Shown: in pieces, positions 15,600 to 24,025 of the stretch
Numbering within the stretch: position 1 is the stretch's first letter
Layout of the letters: the number at the start of each line of letters is the position of its first letter
Origin: Propionigenium maris DSM 9537
Lineage (GTDB): Bacteria; Fusobacteriota; Fusobacteriia; Fusobacteriales; Fusobacteriaceae
DNA length: 64,000 nt
Direction of reading: 5' to 3'
NCBI RefSeq assembly: GCF_027925155.1
Contig: NZ_BSDY01000012.1
Coordinates: forward strand, 1-64,000
Notes under the pieces: model-generated
The model's database searches: none
What the model was told of the DNA's origin: nothing
The model's input: the letters and a program-made list of their open reading frames with translations, nothing else
Position numbers and translations under genes: made by a program

Positions 15600-15637
15600 A
15601 ATAAAAAAAGAAGCAGATTGTAATCATACAATCTGCT
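15600..15637 (-). terminator. Terminator of the DUF1971 gene
   Basis: AGCAGATTGTA and TACAATCTGCT form an 11-bp stem with an ATCA loop; on the minus strand TCTTTTTTTATT follows. It lies 8 bp after the stop codon at 15645. Confidence 0.9.
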
Positions 15638-15644
15638 GTCTATC

Positions 15645-15995
15645 CTATAGGAAGCTTTCTCCAGGTCTCTGGGCATCCTTATCTGTCTTACCCATACCCT
15701 TCCCCTCTACCTTATAGAACTCCACTTTAAACTCTACGTCTCCTTTGATAACCACACGATGATACCTTTCAGGCTCTATTACAAGGGGGTGTTCAGGGTC
15801 TATGGTATATACCTTCTCCGGGCTATCCTCCCATATATATTCAAGAGTTCCCTTTATTACAACAATCCTTCCCCACTTTCCCTTAGGAGCCATATGCTTC
15901 TCCAGTATTCCGGGAAATACATTGTCCTGATTCATGATCGGAGTCTCCCCTGCCTTTACTGCCCCCTCTGGAAGTCTTTCATCCTGATATCTCAT
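15645..15995 (-). CDS. DUF1971 / TehB-C-terminal-like small beta protein
   Basis: The 116-residue protein matches the small DUF1971 family, also found fused to tellurite-resistance methyltransferases: LPEGAVKAGETPIMNQDNVF, then KHMAPKGKWGRIVVIKGTLEY, then PLVIEPERYHRV and a final VEFKVEFYKVE strand. The fold is a cupin-like beta sandwich. Its role is unknown. ATG at 15995 follows GGCAGGTGGTAGT. It has its own terminator, so it is monocistronic. Confidence 0.7.
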   Translation of the reverse strand: MRYQDERLPEGAVKAGETPIMNQDNVFPGILEKHMAPKGKWGRIVVIKGTLEYIWEDSPEKVYTIDPEHPLVIEPERYHRVVIKGDVEFKVEFYKVEGKGMGKTDKDAQRPGESFL

Positions 15996-16121
15996 ACTAC
16001 CACCTGCCTATTCTTTATTTTGAAATTCAAGAATATCTTACCACACACTTCTCATCTTCACCGTAACATAGGTTACTCATTGATTAAATAAAAACTTATA
16101 ACAGATTTTTATGAATTATTT

Positions 16122-16400
16122 GTTATTAAGATGCCCAGAGTATCTCTACCTTTCTCTCCAATTAAGTTAAAACAGCCGTCTGCAGGCTATCGTCAGGCAT
16201 CACACCATTAAAATACTTCATTGCGTTTAACTTCTTCAGGCTCTGGAGAGAGTCTAGGAGAGCAATGGAATATCTGTCTTACTTACAAAGATAATTGCCG
16301 GAAGACTTGATTTTTGGGATATTTTTGTATCAAGACAAAAGTATCGAATTTCTTTGGACACTTTCTTTCGCAGAGTTCTCGATTTATAAAATAAATCTTA
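16122..16400. repeat. Dispersed intergenic repeat, family 1, copy A
   Basis: This segment aligns by eye with 26762-27118 over its whole length. Shared landmarks, in order, are GTTATTAAG, GTCTGCAGGCTATCGTC, GGCATCACACCA, TTCATTGCG, TTCAGGCTCT, GCAATGGAA, AATTGCCGGAAG, CTTGATTTTT, GTATCAAGACAAA, GTATCGAA, CAGAGTTCT and TTTATAAA. No coding frame is preserved, so it is non-coding. Function is unknown; it lies between an alanine symporter gene and a DUF1971 gene. Confidence 0.75.
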
Positions 16401-16517
16401 GAAATCTGGTGACACTCCCTGCGGGTGCCACCATGGTAAGAAAGTACCTCGCTCTCTTTAAAAGAGCGAAATAACTTTCCTATACTTTATAATTCTCTTA
16501 CTTTTCTAAAAATAACT
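16401..16517. other. Intergenic, short hairpins only
   Basis: The stretch holds a hairpin-like GGTGACACTCCCTGCGGGTGC segment split by a GGTGAC...GGTGCC imperfect match and a CGCTCTCTTTAAAAGAGCG stem near 16450-16468. No gene is seen. Confidence 0.4.
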
Positions 16518-16550
16518 AAAAGCTCTGGAAGCAGTCATCCAGAGCTTTTT
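16518..16550 (-). terminator. Terminator of the alanine symporter gene
   Basis: AAAAGCTCTGG pairs with CCAGAGCTTTTT around a 10-base loop. On the minus strand the stem follows the stop at 16556 and is followed by TTTTAGTTATTTTT. Confidence 0.85.
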
Positions 16551-16555
16551 CAATC

Positions 16556-17899
16556 CTACTTTTCATAATCTGCCAGCTTATCTTTAACCAGCTTAGACAT
16601 GATTATAAGTGCCACTAAGTTTGGAAAGATCATAAGTCCGTTGAAGAAATCCGCCAGCTCCCAGATAACTGGAACCTCTATTGTGGTAGCCACAACGATA
16701 CAGATCAAAACAATTATTGTATAGATATTTGTTGCCCTGTCGCTTCCAAAGAGGAATCTGATATTGGCCTCTCCGAAGAAGTACCATCCCACAATTGTGG
16801 AGAATCCGAAGAAGAAGAGAGCAACAGCTATAAATATCCCCCCTGCAGACCCCAGAGACGCTACAAAGGCCTGCTGGGTGAGCTCTATTCCGATAAAGCC
16901 TCCCCCTCCCAGAGGTGTATTAGCTATTATCAGAAGGGAGGTCAGGGTAAGGATAACAAAGGTATCGAAGAATACCCCGAACATAGCAACCAGCCCCTGA
17001 TCGCATGGATGAGGAACCTTGGCTATTGCATGGGCGTGAGGGGTAGATCCCATCCCCGCCTCATTGGAGAAGAGTCCCCTTGCAACACCATATCTCACAG
17101 CTTGCTTTACTGTAACCCCCAGCACTCCTCCAGTGGCAGCTTCCGGGGTAAAGGCACAGGCAAAGATAAGTCTAAAGGCCTCTATAGTTCCAGGAAGGTT
17201 CTTAAAGAGGATAAGAAGTGCTCCCCCTATATACATCACAGACATAATAGGAATAACCTTTTCCGTAAAGGAGGCGATACTCTTTACCCCTCCCTTGAAC
17301 ACAAGACCCGCTAGGATAGCCACTACTACTCCTATATAGAGGGGGTTCACATCAAAGGATCCCTTCACTGCATTGGCTATGGAGTTGGCCTGAACCATAT
17401 TCCCCACAAAACCAAGAGCCACAATGATACTCACTGAGAAGAAGCTTGCCAGAATCCTTCCTGTAGTCTTGTTCTTTATCCCCTCCTGTATATAGAAGGC
17501 GGGACCTCCCCTCATATGTCCCCTTACCTCCTTCTTAAATACCTGAGCCAGAACAGCTTCAGCAAAGATGGTAGACATTCCAAAGAAAGCGGTGACCCAC
17601 ATCCAGAAGATAGCTCCAGGTCCTCCCGATACAATAGCTGTTGCCGCCCCTGCCAGGTTCCCTGTTCCCACCTGGGCCGCAATAGCTGTTGTCAGAGACT
17701 GGAATGAGTTCATCCCCGATTCTCCCGCTTCCTCTCCAATACTGGCTCCTCCCAGAGCCTTTTTTATACTCTCTCCAAACCTTCTTACCTGGACAAACTT
17801 AAGAAGAAAGGTGTAGTAGAGTCCCGTACCTGCCAGCAAAAAGATCAATAGATAGCCCCAGAAAAAACTGTTCAACTCCCTTATAGCTTCGAATATCAT
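16556..17899 (-). CDS. alsT: Sodium:alanine/glycine symporter (AGCS family)
   Basis: AGCS proteins import small amino acids with sodium. The 447-residue protein shows the family signatures: QVGTGNLAGAATAIVSGGPG with GAIFWMWVTAFFGM after it, the substrate region GVARGLFSNEAGMGSTPHAHA, and about ten membrane helices from FWGYLLIFLLAGTGLYY to the last near VALIIMSKLV. ATG at 17899 follows GAGGGGGACAGAT. It is a paralogue of the symporter at 45415. A glutamate-fermenting sodium-pumping anaerobe would be expected to use sodium-coupled uptake, but the substrate is only inferred. Confidence 0.9.
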   Translation of the reverse strand: MIFEAIRELNSFFWGYLLIFLLAGTGLYYTFLLKFVQVRRFGESIKKALGGASIGEEAGESGMNSFQSLTTAIAAQVGTGNLAGAATAIVSGGPGAIFWMWVTAFFGMSTIFAEAVLAQVFKKEVRGHMRGGPAFYIQEGIKNKTTGRILASFFSVSIIVALGFVGNMVQANSIANAVKGSFDVNPLYIGVVVAILAGLVFKGGVKSIASFTEKVIPIMSVMYIGGALLILFKNLPGTIEAFRLIFACAFTPEAATGGVLGVTVKQAVRYGVARGLFSNEAGMGSTPHAHAIAKVPHPCDQGLVAMFGVFFDTFVILTLTSLLIIANTPLGGGGFIGIELTQQAFVASLGSAGGIFIAVALFFFGFSTIVGWYFFGEANIRFLFGSDRATNIYTIIVLICIVVATTIEVPVIWELADFFNGLMIFPNLVALIIMSKLVKDKLADYEK

Positions 17900-17968
17900 A
17901 TCTGTCCCCCTCTAAATCCTACCAATTCATCAAATTTCAGATAATTCACAGACCGATCCTGCACTTTA

Positions 17969-18982
17969 CTATGCCTGTTTTGCCACCAGCTTCCTTTCCT
18001 CCATAGCTTTAAATATGGAAGATACCACGTATCCCCCTGCTATTCCACCAAGCATTGCCAGAAGCATAGCCGGAATAACATTCATAACAGGATTGAATGC
18101 AAAGGGAGTCAATAGACCTGGGATCGGTGAAGCCGTTCCCGGAGCATCGCTCACTATTCCAAAGAAGACAGCCGACAGTCCCGCAAGGGCTCCCCCTGCA
18201 AAGCTTGAGGTAAATATCGGAACTGGATTAAGAGTAACAATGTGTGCCTGAGTAAGAGGTTCAAGCATCATAGAAATAGTTCTGTTTCTATCCCCATACC
18301 CCATTCTGTAGAAGGTAATTCCATTTGCAAAGGCTCCTCCAAAGCATGCTACAGATGCTATTCCCATAGGTGCTCCCTTCAGTCCAAGGATAGCAGTGAG
18401 TGCCATGGAGCTCAGCGGAGAGGTACATACCATCTTTATTAATCCTCCCAGTACAAGTCCCATAAAGATAGGAGACTGGTTGGATGCTTCTATTATCATT
18501 CCTCCCAGATTGTTTAGAGTAACACTTACAAGGGGAGATATAGCTTCTGCTACAAATCTTCCTAGCGGTGCCAGTACAACTACCCCTACAATCGTGTCTA
18601 TTCCCTCTGGAATATATTTTTCAATTACTGGTATTAAAAAGGATATACTGTACCCTACAATAAATCCCTCTAATATTCCCATACCTGAGAGAGCTACTCC
18701 AACAGCTACTGCATACACAGGACTTACTCCCAGAGCCAGGAGGACAAGTGATCCAGAGGCTACTCCCCCCATCCCTCCTACAACTTCTCCCAGGTTTTCC
18801 AGGAATTTAATACCTAGTATCCCTCCAGAGATAAATCTGTGTAGTGCTTCAACTAAGAAGGTAGCAACTGCTGCATTAGCCAGTCCTCCCATTGCTTTTT
18901 GACCATTAGGTGCCTTCAAACTAAAAACCGAGAAAGCTGTAAGTGATATTAGTAATAATAAGATTCCTTTGAGTATTTCCAT
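17969..18982 (-). CDS. PfoR-like membrane protein (PTS EIIC-type family)
   Basis: The 337-residue protein is almost wholly hydrophobic with about nine helices and glycine-rich loops (GGMGGVASGSLVLLALGVSP; GLVLGGLIKMVCTSPLSSMAL; TLNPVPIFTSSFAGGALAGL). This matches the PTS_EIIC_2 group whose known member, Clostridium perfringens PfoR, was named a toxin regulator but is probably a transporter. The frame opens at 19033, but ATG at 18982 follows AGGGGGAACTTATAAA and directly precedes the first helix, so it is chosen. No PTS EIIA or EIIB gene is adjacent. Substrate unknown. Confidence 0.75.
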   Translation of the reverse strand: MEILKGILLLLISLTAFSVFSLKAPNGQKAMGGLANAAVATFLVEALHRFISGGILGIKFLENLGEVVGGMGGVASGSLVLLALGVSPVYAVAVGVALSGMGILEGFIVGYSISFLIPVIEKYIPEGIDTIVGVVVLAPLGRFVAEAISPLVSVTLNNLGGMIIEASNQSPIFMGLVLGGLIKMVCTSPLSSMALTAILGLKGAPMGIASVACFGGAFANGITFYRMGYGDRNRTISMMLEPLTQAHIVTLNPVPIFTSSFAGGALAGLSAVFFGIVSDAPGTASPIPGLLTPFAFNPVMNVIPAMLLAMLGGIAGGYVVSSIFKAMEERKLVAKQA

Positions 18983-19656
18983 TTTATAAGTTCCCCCTGA
19001 AATTAAGATTTTCATTTTAGACAACTCCTCCACGGCTGGAGCTGTCTTTTAGTTGTATAAGTCATATGACAGAACCGGTTTCATAATTGGATCTTCGAGA
19101 TCTTATTGAAGGTCACTTCAATTGAATTCTTTGATATATTAATAATAAAACTCAGAGTTTGTTGTAAGAAGGTATCTAGTAATCTGCTTCCTTTTTATGA
19201 TAAAAGTAATCAGTATAAATGTCAGATACTTATTTTCGTTTGTTTCTAAAAATTACACTTCACAAAAAATCATAAAACACTTTGTGAAACTATTATTTGA
19301 TTACCCCTTTTTTCTCAAACTGTCAATACTCTGTGTTTACCAAAAATGCTGACATATGGTTGAAAAATACAAATATGCAAATAGTTAACAAAGTAAACTT
19401 TAGTGAAAAAAGTATTTTTAATTCCTTGGAATTATTGACCTTTGAAGGATTTTAGTGTACTCCCATCCCACCGTCTTTTTCATTAAAAATTACAAAAATT
19501 TATTATTAAAAATTTATATATTTTTTCAAAACTTTATTAACTTTTTATAAGAGTGTTTATTTTTTTCATCTCTTTTATCGCAAAAAAAGATCACTAAAAT
19601 ACAGCATATGGATTTTTGGGGCACTTCCCTATGGCAAGTAGTTTTCTCTTCATACG
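18983..19656. other. Long A+T-rich upstream region
   Basis: No gene is seen in about 670 bp between the pfoR-like gene and the AIR-synthase-like gene. The region is A+T-rich with long A and T runs and a GTCATATGAC palindrome near 19061. Its length suggests a regulatory leader or promoter region for the pfoR-like gene, but no known riboswitch was recognised. Confidence 0.4.
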
Positions 19657-19687
19657 AAAAAATCCCCCTGCTTTCCCAGGGGGATTT
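19657..19687 (-). terminator. Terminator of the AIR-synthase-like gene
   Basis: AAATCCCCCTG and CAGGGGGATTT form a strong stem around CTTTC, followed on the minus strand by TTTCG. It lies 14 bp after the stop. Confidence 0.9.
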
Positions 19688-19700
19688 GACATAATTTTAT

Positions 19701-20684
19701 CTATACTACCTTGTAGAGCTCATCGCTTTCAGGTTCACCAATCTCCTCTATAAAGCAGCCAGAGATCATAACCTTGCTTTTCTCCTCTGTCAACCTTCCT
19801 ATGTTGCTCCACTCAATTCCCTCAGAGGACAGTTTCCTTCCAAGGACCTCATAGTTCTCTGGAGATACAACCAGAAGCATGGAACCACTGGAGATAAGTC
19901 TCAGGGGATCTATCTCAAAGTGATCGCAGAGAGCCTTGGTAGACCTGTGAATTACAAGCTTCTCCCTATAGACCTCTGCTCCCAGTCCGTAGAACTCACT
20001 CATCTCCCACACAGCTCCCAGGATACCTCCCTCGGTAACATCGTGCATACCCTTTACATAGGAGGAGGCCACAAGGCCCTCCTTCACTACACTGGTTTTA
20101 TCCAGCATACCCTTGGCTTCAGCTAGGATCTCCTCTCCCAGGTTTTCCAGGATATCATTCTCTTTTTCATAGGCTATTATTCCTGTTCCCTCTATTCCCA
20201 CTCCCTTGGTGAGAACCAGAATATCCCCATCAACAGTTTCCTCCCTGGATTTATAGTCCTTTTTATACCCTATACCTATGGCAGTCACCGAGGCTACAAT
20301 CTGATTTACCACCCTTGTGATTTCTGTATGACCGCCTATTATAGATACACCTATCTTCTTACACTCTGCCTGGGCATCCCTCATTATCCTGTCCAGTTCC
20401 TCCCTGCTTGTCCCCTCGGGAGCAAGGATAGTTAGCATAAGCCCCACCGGTTCTACCCCTGCTGTGGCTATGTCATTACAGTTTATATTTACTGCCAGCT
20501 TTCCCAGCTCCTCACTTGTTCCTGTGATGGGGTCACTAGAGATATAGGCTACCTTCTCTCCGAAATCCATAACTGCACAGTCCCCACCTATCTTGGGATC
20601 TGTAAGGATCTCCTTCCTTCTTCCCTCTATATTATTAAATATTAGCTCTCTTAAATCCGATGCTTTTAACTTACCTACTTCCAT
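19701..20684 (-). CDS. AIR synthase-related / HypE-like protein
   Basis: The 327 residues show the two-domain AIR-synthase fold. DPKIGGDCAVMDFGEKVAYIS is the N-terminal ATP-binding segment, LAVNINCNDIATAGVEPVGL the conserved NDIA motif, and KGMHDVTEGGILGAVWEM the HDVTEGG motif in the C-terminal domain. This set is shared by HypE, thiamine-phosphate kinase, selenophosphate synthase and PurM. It lacks the C-terminal Cys of HypE, so hydrogenase maturation is not shown. ATG at 20684 follows GGGGAGATACT. It is adjacent to tonB but on its own terminator; the substrate is unknown. Confidence 0.75.
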   Translation of the reverse strand: MEVGKLKASDLRELIFNNIEGRRKEILTDPKIGGDCAVMDFGEKVAYISSDPITGTSEELGKLAVNINCNDIATAGVEPVGLMLTILAPEGTSREELDRIMRDAQAECKKIGVSIIGGHTEITRVVNQIVASVTAIGIGYKKDYKSREETVDGDILVLTKGVGIEGTGIIAYEKENDILENLGEEILAEAKGMLDKTSVVKEGLVASSYVKGMHDVTEGGILGAVWEMSEFYGLGAEVYREKLVIHRSTKALCDHFEIDPLRLISSGSMLLVVSPENYEVLGRKLSSEGIEWSNIGRLTEEKSKVMISGCFIEEIGEPESDELYKVV

Positions 20685-20745
20685 AGTATCTCCCCTAACT
20701 TATATTTTAATTCACTTCAACTAAATCTGTGCTACCTTCATCTTT

Positions 20746-21600
20746 TTAGCTGTTCTCTATACTAAACCTAAAGCTCTTATGAAATTTCATATTTACCAGC
20801 TGTCCCTTATACTCTATAGGGGTCAGCCTCCAGTTTTTCAGAATCTTTTCCACCTCATTGGCGAAACCAAACTTATCCCTCTCATCTACAAACCTAAAAT
20901 CTTCAAGGTTTCCATTGCTGTCAAACTGCATTACTACCCTTACAACCATGTCTCCCTTGAACCCCAACCTCTTAGCTACACTTGGATAGGTAGGTTCTGG
21001 GTTTGAAATAATCCCATAAGAGAGCCCCTTGACTCCCTGATGTTTTGCAGATAGACTTCCGTCCGAGAGCCTCACCAGTCCTTCATCCAGATCGTTCCCG
21101 TCTGCGGATCCCGCTGTGAGGTCTTTATCTCCTGTCCCTTCTACAGCCTCTTCACTTTCTTCTGTAACCTTTGGATTATCTGCTGCAGCCTCTTCCGAGG
21201 CATCCTTGGTTATCTCTTCCGCTGCTTCTGAAGCTGCTACAACCTCAGGCTTTTCCTCTGATTTTTCCTCTGGTTTCTTTTCCACCCTCTCAGCCTTCTT
21301 TTTTGGCTTCTCCACAGGCTTCCTTTCAACCTTCTTCTCTGGAACCTTCTTCTCTACCTTTTTTTCTTCCCTTTTTTCCTCTTTCTTTATCTCGGTCTTT
21401 TTTTCAACTCTCTTCTTTTGATCCTCCGATCCGCTGCCCTTCTTGGCCTCGGATGGGGTTCCCGCCTTGGACGAGGTCATCCTTACCTCTATCCTCTCTC
21501 CAACTCTTCCTATCTTCTGTGGGGGGGTTTGAGGCATCCTCATCACAAAGGCTACCACCATTAAATGTATTATACACGATACTACCAGTTCTCTTATCAC
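20746..21600 (-). CDS. tonB: Energy transducer TonB
   Basis: TonB couples inner-membrane proton force to outer-membrane receptors such as BtuB. The 284-residue protein has an N-terminal membrane anchor (LVVSCIIHLMVVAFVMRMP), then a long Lys/Glu-rich, partly Pro-containing spacer (about residues 50-165) that crosses the periplasm, and a C-terminal TonB domain (YPSVAKRLGFKGDMVVRVVMQF, then NWRLTPIEYKGQLVNM). The spacer is EK-rich rather than the classical PE/PK repeat. A GTG at 21600 follows GGGAGAAAAAA. It is divergent from the riboswitch-controlled btuB gene; ExbB and ExbD are not in the window. Confidence 0.88.
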   Translation of the reverse strand: MIRELVVSCIIHLMVVAFVMRMPQTPPQKIGRVGERIEVRMTSSKAGTPSEAKKGSGSEDQKKRVEKKTEIKKEEKREEKKVEKKVPEKKVERKPVEKPKKKAERVEKKPEEKSEEKPEVVAASEAAEEITKDASEEAAADNPKVTEESEEAVEGTGDKDLTAGSADGNDLDEGLVRLSDGSLSAKHQGVKGLSYGIISNPEPTYPSVAKRLGFKGDMVVRVVMQFDSNGNLEDFRFVDERDKFGFANEVEKILKNWRLTPIEYKGQLVNMKFHKSFRFSIENS

Positions 21601-21713
21601 TTTTTTCTCCCAGATTTTCTTGAATTTGCTTCCTTCATTTCATCTGCAAATTATACCATTCTACTGTTTTTTTTCAAAGTGTATTTTTTCCGGTAGTTTT
21701 GAAGGAATTTCTA

Positions 21714-21743
21714 TTGACTTTTTCATATTTTTTTTGCTACAAT
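21714..21743 (+). promoter_or_regulatory. Promoter of the cobalamin riboswitch and btuB
   Basis: TTGACT (21714-21719) and TACAAT (21738-21743) with an 18-bp spacer give a good sigma-70-type promoter. Transcription would begin near 21750, just before the riboswitch. Confidence 0.65.
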
Positions 21744-21762
21744 TTCCTTGAAAATTAATAAA

Positions 21763-21945
21763 CCCATGGTTTGATTTATTCAATTAAAAGGGAAGTAAGG
21801 TGAAAAACCTTCGCGGTCCCGCCACTGTAATACCGACGAAAACACATTACCACTGAGATAATCTCGGGAAGGGTGTTAGTAGGATGACGTTAGCCAGGAG
21901 ACCTGCCATGGTGATCAATAAGATACTTGCGAGGACAAGGAAGTC
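21763..21945 (+). ncRNA. Cobalamin riboswitch (B12 box)
   Basis: The aptamer signature is clear: AGGTGAAAAACCT near 21798-21810, GCGGTCCCGCCACTGTAA at 21813-21830, CCACTGAGATAATCTCGGGAA in the centre, and the B12 box GCCAGGAGACCTGCC at 21893-21907. It leads into btuB, a vitamin B12 receptor, and is expected to shut off expression when cobalamin is plentiful. The borders are approximate. Confidence 0.92.
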
Positions 21946-21975
21946 TTAAAATACTCTACTTTTTGTATTTTACTA

Positions 21976-22011
21976 CTTCTCTCCTCAAAGTTTAATAGGG
22001 AGAGTTTTTTT
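21976..22011 (+). terminator. Riboswitch expression platform: hairpin overlapping the btuB ribosome site
   Basis: CTCTCC (21979-21984) pairs with GGAGAG (21999-22004), followed by seven T and then the btuB ATG at 22012. The second arm AGGGAGAG is also the only ribosome site, so the same hairpin could end transcription or hide the site. A second stem AAAATAC / GTATTTT upstream may be the alternative fold. Confidence 0.55.
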
Positions 22012-23988
22012 ATGAAAAAGAAGTTATTTATCGGGGCTTTTATTGCATGTTCACTCACAGCTATGGCAGCTGAGGAGGCGTTTTTCTTCGAGGAGGGGAC
22101 GGTAACACAGAGACTGGAAGAGAGTGTTATCACTACTACTGGTTTTGAAAACAATGTACGTAATACACCTAAGAATATATCCATCGTTACCAGCGAGGAT
22201 ATCGAAAACAAGGGTGCTAAGGATATAGGGGATGCCCTAGAGGGAGTTCCTGGAGTTAGAGTTTCAAGAAAATTTGGTGGAATCCAGGTAGATCTAAGAG
22301 GTCAGGGGGAAGCTAACCACTCAAATACCCTTATTCTTATAGATGGTATCAAGCAAAATCCTGTGGATATGGGAGGAGCCAGACTGAGCGGCCTTTCTGT
22401 GGAAAATGTAGAGAGGATCGAGGTTATTCCAGGAGGAGGAGCGGTACTCTATGGTGACGGAGCTGTTGGTGGAATAGTTAATATCATCACCAAAACAAAT
22501 GCTTCCAATGAAGGAAATAGAACGATCTACTCCGAGGTAGGAAATAACGGCAGATTCCGTTACGGAGCTGGATACGGAGATATGATTGCCGATAAGTTAT
22601 TCTTCCAGTTAAACTATGAGGATTCCAACTACGACGGGTATAGAGACAATGGAGATAAGGATACTGAAAATATAGAGACAGCTCTTAGATACCTTATAAA
22701 CGATACAGATTCCATAGGGTTTAAGTATGCTCGTTACACTGAAGATTACGGAATGCCTGGGTCCCTTACAAGAGATCAGGTGAATGATGACAGGCAGCAG
22801 ACTACATCTCCTGATGAGAATGCAGATTACAAGAGGGATTCATATACTCTGAGCTACAAGAATAGACTTGCAGATGGTCTCGACTTTTCAATAGACGGAA
22901 ACTACTCCGAGGCTGATTATGACAGCTACAACAAATCAGGGACCTCAACAGCCTATGATTTAGAGGAGATTAGTATTAAACCTAAGTTAAAGTTTACATA
23001 CCTTGAGGACTCCAACATCATCTTTGGGTACGACTACTACAAAGGTCAGTCTGAAAACAGCTACTACTATGGAAGTAAGGTAAACAGAGATCTAGAAAAG
23101 GAATCTCATGCTGTATTTGCTATGAATACCTATAACTGGAACAACTTCCAGTTTACCCAGGGGTTCAGATATGAAAAAACCGAGTATGACCTAGATGCTA
23201 ATGGAGAAACTGACTGGATGGGTAACCCTGTGGAGTATAAGGACGATACCCTTAGAAACCATGCCATCGATCTGGGAGTTAACTACTTCTACTCAGATAC
23301 TGGTAGTGTCTATGCGACATATACAAAGGGGTTTAGAACTCCCAACACAGATGAGTTAGCCCTAGCTGACAGTGATCTCGAAGAGCAGACTCATGAATAT
23401 ATTGAGATTGGAGTAAAAGATGTTATCTGGAACTCCTATGTAAGTGCCAGCATCTTCAAGTTTACAGCAGAGGACGAGATCTACTACGATAGCGGAGCTA
23501 ATAATGGAGCTGGAGCTAATACAAACTTAGATGGTAAGAGTGAAAAGACCGGTGTGGAACTATTTGCTGAGCAGTACTTTGGAAGGCTTACTATCAACGA
23601 GACATTTACATACCTCGATACCGAGATGAAGGACGGACCATATGAAGGAAATGAAATCCCTGGTGTATCAAAGTATGTAGCAAGCCTTGGAGCTAACTAT
23701 AAGGCTACAGATGAGCTGACTCTAAACCTTACTGGTAACTACTATGGAAGAGCTTATGCATCTAGTGATTACACCAATGAGGGGGAAAAGGTCAACGACT
23801 ACATCACTGTGGATACAAAGATCACATACGATTTCAAGAATGGTCTGAAGATCTATGGTGGAGTAGATAATATCTTCAATGAAAAGTACTACGACTATGT
23901 GGGAGACTATAACGGTATGGGAACATATAGAAGCTACTATCCTGCCGCTGAAAGAGAGTACTATGTAGGATTCAAATACAACTTCTAA
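22012..23988 (+). CDS. btuB: TonB-dependent cobalamin receptor BtuB-like
   Basis: The 658-residue outer-membrane receptor probably imports vitamin B12. It has a signal peptide (MKKKLFIGAFIACSLTAMAA), a plug domain from about residue 40 to 165 (NTPKNISIVTSEDIENKGAK; LILIDGIKQNP; VERIEVIPGGGAVLYGDGAVGG), then many beta strands rich in Tyr and Asn, ending with the C-terminal aromatic strand YVGFKYNF required for barrel insertion. A TonB box is not obvious near the N-terminus. It is controlled by the cobalamin riboswitch directly upstream, which is why B12 is preferred over a siderophore as substrate. Confidence 0.9.
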   Translation: MKKKLFIGAFIACSLTAMAAEEAFFFEEGTVTQRLEESVITTTGFENNVRNTPKNISIVTSEDIENKGAKDIGDALEGVPGVRVSRKFGGIQVDLRGQGEANHSNTLILIDGIKQNPVDMGGARLSGLSVENVERIEVIPGGGAVLYGDGAVGGIVNIITKTNASNEGNRTIYSEVGNNGRFRYGAGYGDMIADKLFFQLNYEDSNYDGYRDNGDKDTENIETALRYLINDTDSIGFKYARYTEDYGMPGSLTRDQVNDDRQQTTSPDENADYKRDSYTLSYKNRLADGLDFSIDGNYSEADYDSYNKSGTSTAYDLEEISIKPKLKFTYLEDSNIIFGYDYYKGQSENSYYYGSKVNRDLEKESHAVFAMNTYNWNNFQFTQGFRYEKTEYDLDANGETDWMGNPVEYKDDTLRNHAIDLGVNYFYSDTGSVYATYTKGFRTPNTDELALADSDLEEQTHEYIEIGVKDVIWNSYVSASIFKFTAEDEIYYDSGANNGAGANTNLDGKSEKTGVELFAEQYFGRLTINETFTYLDTEMKDGPYEGNEIPGVSKYVASLGANYKATDELTLNLTGNYYGRAYASSDYTNEGEKVNDYITVDTKITYDFKNGLKIYGGVDNIFNEKYYDYVGDYNGMGTYRSYYPAAEREYYVGFKYNF

Positions 23989-23991
23989 TAT

Positions 23992-24022
23992 AAAAGGATG
24001 TGATCTGAGATCACATCCTTTT
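23992..24022. terminator. Bidirectional terminator between btuB and cobQ
   Basis: AAAAGGATGTGATC and GATCACATCCTTTT pair around TGA, ending with T-rich sequence on both sides. It serves btuB on the plus strand and cobQ on the minus strand. Confidence 0.9.
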
Positions 24023-24025
24023 CTT

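Noticed and set aside
21116..21623. Plus-strand frames opposite tonB
   Set aside because: Mirror frames of the Lys/Glu-rich spacer (Phe/Ser/Leu-rich on the other strand); no start signals.
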